A DNA stretch of 64,000 nucleotides from DATEOR01 sp046733475. Its GTDB lineage: Bacteria; Actinomycetota; Thermoleophilia; Gaiellales; Gaiellaceae. The first letter of the stretch is position 1. Every line of letters begins with the position of its first letter. The notes beneath the pieces were generated by a model that had not been told where the DNA came from, searched no databases, and worked only from the letters and a program-made list of their open reading frames with translations. Below, one piece after another: positions 62,352 through 64,000 of the stretch. The position numbers and the translations under genes were made by a program. Location of the stretch: positions 14,353 to 78,352 of the forward strand of contig JBKPPF010000052.1 in NCBI GenBank assembly GCA_046733475.1, given 5' to 3'.

Positions 62352-63812
62352 CTACTCGAGGCCGCCGACGTCGAGCACGACCGTCTTCAGGTCGGTCATG
62401 TCGAGCATCGTGTAGCGCCCGCCGATGCGGCCCCAGCCGGTGCGCGTGCCGGCGGCGCCGCCGAACGGCTCGTGCGCCTCCCAGTAATCCGTCGAGTCGT
62501 TGACGACGACATTGCCGACGCGTAGGGCGTCGAGATAGCGGAACGCGCGCTTGAGGCTCGTCGTGTAGACGGCCGCCTGGAGGCCGAGGTGCGAGTCGTT
62601 CGCGACCGCGATCGCCTCGTCGTCGCTGCCCACGCTGATCAGCGGGACGATCGGCCCGAAGGTCTCATCGCGGTTGATGAGCGTGTCCGTGCCCACGCGG
62701 TCGATCACGGTCGGCTGGTAGTAAAGGCTCGTCGGCCGGCCGTCTTCCCGCGAGCCGCCGACGACGACCTCGGCGCCTTTGGCAACTGCGTCCTCGATGT
62801 GCGCGTCCATCTTCTGCGCGGTCGGCTCGTTGTTCATGGGGCCGACGAGGGTCTCGTCGTCGAAGGGGTCGCCGAGCTTCCAGCCTTCGGCCTCGTTCAC
62901 GACCGCGGCGAGGAAGTCCTCGTGGACGCGCTTGTCGACGAGGACGCGCTCCGTCGCGCAGCAGACCTGGCCGGCGCAGAAGAAGCCGCCGAAGACGGCG
63001 CCCTTCGCGGCCGCCTCGAGGTCGGCGTCGGCGCAGACGATCACGGGACCGTTCCCGCTCGCCTCGATCAGGGAGCGCTTGAGGCCGGCAGCGCGGACGA
63101 TCTTCTCGGCGGTCGTGTGCGAGCCGACGAAGCCGACGCAGTCGACATTCTCGTCCTGGATGAGCCGCTCCCCCACCTTGCCGTCGCCGTAGACGACGTT
63201 CACGACGCCTTCGGGGAGCCCGGCGTCGGCCATGATCTGCATGAAGTTGGCCATGGCGATCGGCGTCCACTCGGACGGCTTCATGACGATCGCGTTCCCG
63301 GCCGCGATGCCGGGCGCGATCAGCTCGACCGGGATGAGCGTCGGGAAGTTCCACGGCGTGATGCCCGCATAGACGCCGTTCGGCTTGCGGAAGGTGAGGA
63401 TGCGCTTGTTCACGTCCTGCGAGGGAATGACGGCGGTCTCCATCCGCTTCACGTCCTCGGCGGCGATGCGGAAGTTCTCTGCCGTCTCCTCGATGTCCGG
63501 GATCGCCTCCGCCGTATAGGGCTTGCCCTGCTCGAGCGAAAGCTCGCGGGCGAAGTCCTCTTTGCGCTCGTCGATCAGGTCGGCGATGGCGTGGCAGACC
63601 TTCGCGCGATCCCACGCGGAGAGCGCCGCCCACTTTGGCTGGGCATCCCGCGCCGCCTTCGCGGCCCGCTTGACGTCCTCCTCGCTCGCGTTCGGCGCAT
63701 CGGCAAGCTTCTCGCCGGTCACCGGCGAGACGATCTCCCGCGCCTCGTCCCCGGTCGCTTCGACCCAGTCGCCAGCGACGAAGTTCTGCAGCGTCTTCAC
63801 AGCGGTCGCCAT
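62352..63812 (-). CDS. NAD(P)-dependent aldehyde dehydrogenase
   Basis: A 486-residue ALDH. Catalytic Cys in FFCAGQVCCATERV, Glu in SLIEASGNGPVIVC, cofactor stretch YAGITPWNFPTLIPVELIAP. The C-terminal RIGGRYTMLDMTDLKTVVL element is shared with the ALDH at 31676. It lies 4 nt downstream of an aminotransferase, suggesting that the aminotransferase makes its aldehyde substrate, as in amine catabolism. Confidence 0.9.
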   Translation of the reverse strand: MATAVKTLQNFVAGDWVEATGDEAREIVSPVTGEKLADAPNASEEDVKRAAKAARDAQPKWAALSAWDRAKVCHAIADLIDERKEDFARELSLEQGKPYTAEAIPDIEETAENFRIAAEDVKRMETAVIPSQDVNKRILTFRKPNGVYAGITPWNFPTLIPVELIAPGIAAGNAIVMKPSEWTPIAMANFMQIMADAGLPEGVVNVVYGDGKVGERLIQDENVDCVGFVGSHTTAEKIVRAAGLKRSLIEASGNGPVIVCADADLEAAAKGAVFGGFFCAGQVCCATERVLVDKRVHEDFLAAVVNEAEGWKLGDPFDDETLVGPMNNEPTAQKMDAHIEDAVAKGAEVVVGGSREDGRPTSLYYQPTVIDRVGTDTLINRDETFGPIVPLISVGSDDEAIAVANDSHLGLQAAVYTTSLKRAFRYLDALRVGNVVVNDSTDYWEAHEPFGGAAGTRTGWGRIGGRYTMLDMTDLKTVVLDVGGLE

Positions 63813-63816
63813 GTCC

Positions 63817-64000
63817 CTATACCCCCGCGGTTGTGTTGACCCGGTCCCACGCCTCGTCGAGCACCTGGCGCAGGACGCCCACCATCTCGTCGAAGTCCTC
63901 CGGCCCGGCCACGAGCGGCGGCGCGAACTGCGCGCACGTCTCGCCGCGGTCGTCGAAGCGCATGTAGACGCCGAGCTCGCGCGTCCGCGGAAGCAGGAAC
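63817..64000 (-). CDS. Class III aminotransferase, C-terminal part only
   Basis: The window end cuts this gene; 60 C-terminal residues are visible (LLPRTRELGVYMRFDDRGET, CAQFAPPLVAGPEDFDEMVG, VLRQVLDEAWDRVN) and a TAG at 63817. The pattern, a strand with the substrate-binding Arg region followed by the terminal helix, is that of omega-aminotransferases. It precedes an ALDH, so it should be the first step of an amine or amino-acid degradation pair. Identity is tentative. Confidence 0.7.
   Translation of the reverse strand, partial: FLLPRTRELGVYMRFDDRGETCAQFAPPLVAGPEDFDEMVGVLRQVLDEAWDRVNTTAGV

Overview
The window is about 64 kb of high-GC DNA with almost no non-coding sequence. Genes are packed into operons with 1-14 nt overlaps (ATGA/GTGA). 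Lipoproteins with Tat-type signals, an OmpR-type two-component system and a split PurL/PurQ/PurS all fit a Gram-positive actinobacterium. The style resembles soil Thermoleophilia (Gaiellales/Solirubrobacterales), but that placement is an inference. I see no rRNA, tRNA, CRISPR array or transposase.

Layout. (1) 1-16.1 kb, methylated-amine C1 region: a GcvT-like protein cut by the left edge, cation/proton antiporters (1.3-4.4 kb), an amino-acid/amine permease, then one compact operon: a trimethylamine-dehydrogenase-type flavoprotein, EtfB, EtfA, a membrane Fe-S ETF:quinone oxidoreductase, a VOC protein, a truncated methyltransferase, a second GcvT-like protein and a DUF2182/DUF1326 pair. (2) 16.1-23.1 kb, minus strand: a putrescine-type locus (class III aminotransferase, PotFGHI-like ABC importer, aminobutyraldehyde dehydrogenase). 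(3) 23.2-31.7 kb: a DMT exporter, HAD phosphatase, cytoplasmic glycerophosphodiester phosphodiesterase, second ABC importer, PHP phosphoesterase and GlpD-like dehydrogenase; together they suggest uptake and breakdown of an organophosphate such as a glycerophosphodiester. (4) 31.7-38.9 kb, minus strand: an aldehyde dehydrogenase, then the N-methylglutamate-synthase operon (MgsABC-like) with a gamma-glutamylmethylamide-synthetase-type GlnA homologue and three small unrecognised proteins. (5) 38.9-61.3 kb: purine biosynthesis purD-purE, purB-C-S-Q and purL-F. It is interrupted by an acidic secreted-protein/two-component block (40.7-44.0 kb) and by a patchy 10-kb island (47.4-57.7 kb) with an orphan peptide-ABC permease, a frameshifted methyltransferase, a cyclase/beta-propeller/solute-binding fusion, a secreted beta-helix protein, VOC and GFA proteins and a DMT exporter. 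(6) 61.3-64 kb, minus strand: an MFS transporter, a third aldehyde dehydrogenase and the C-terminus of another class III aminotransferase.

How the parts may work together. The dehydrogenase keeps every TMADH active-site residue I could check, at a constant +1 offset. It would convert trimethylamine to dimethylamine plus formaldehyde and pass electrons through ETF and the membrane Fe-S protein to quinone. GcvT-like proteins could load the C1 unit onto tetrahydrofolate. Methylamine left at the end could enter the GlnA-like/MgsABC route as gamma-glutamylmethylamide and N-methylglutamate. The usual N-methylglutamate dehydrogenase (MgdABCD) is not in the window. Glycerophosphodiester and polyamine uptake next door point to an organism living on membrane- and osmolyte-derived amines.

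A recurrent oddity is that three genes (etfB, a PotH-like permease and a second ABC permease) have their natural N-terminus only if a CTG start codon is accepted.
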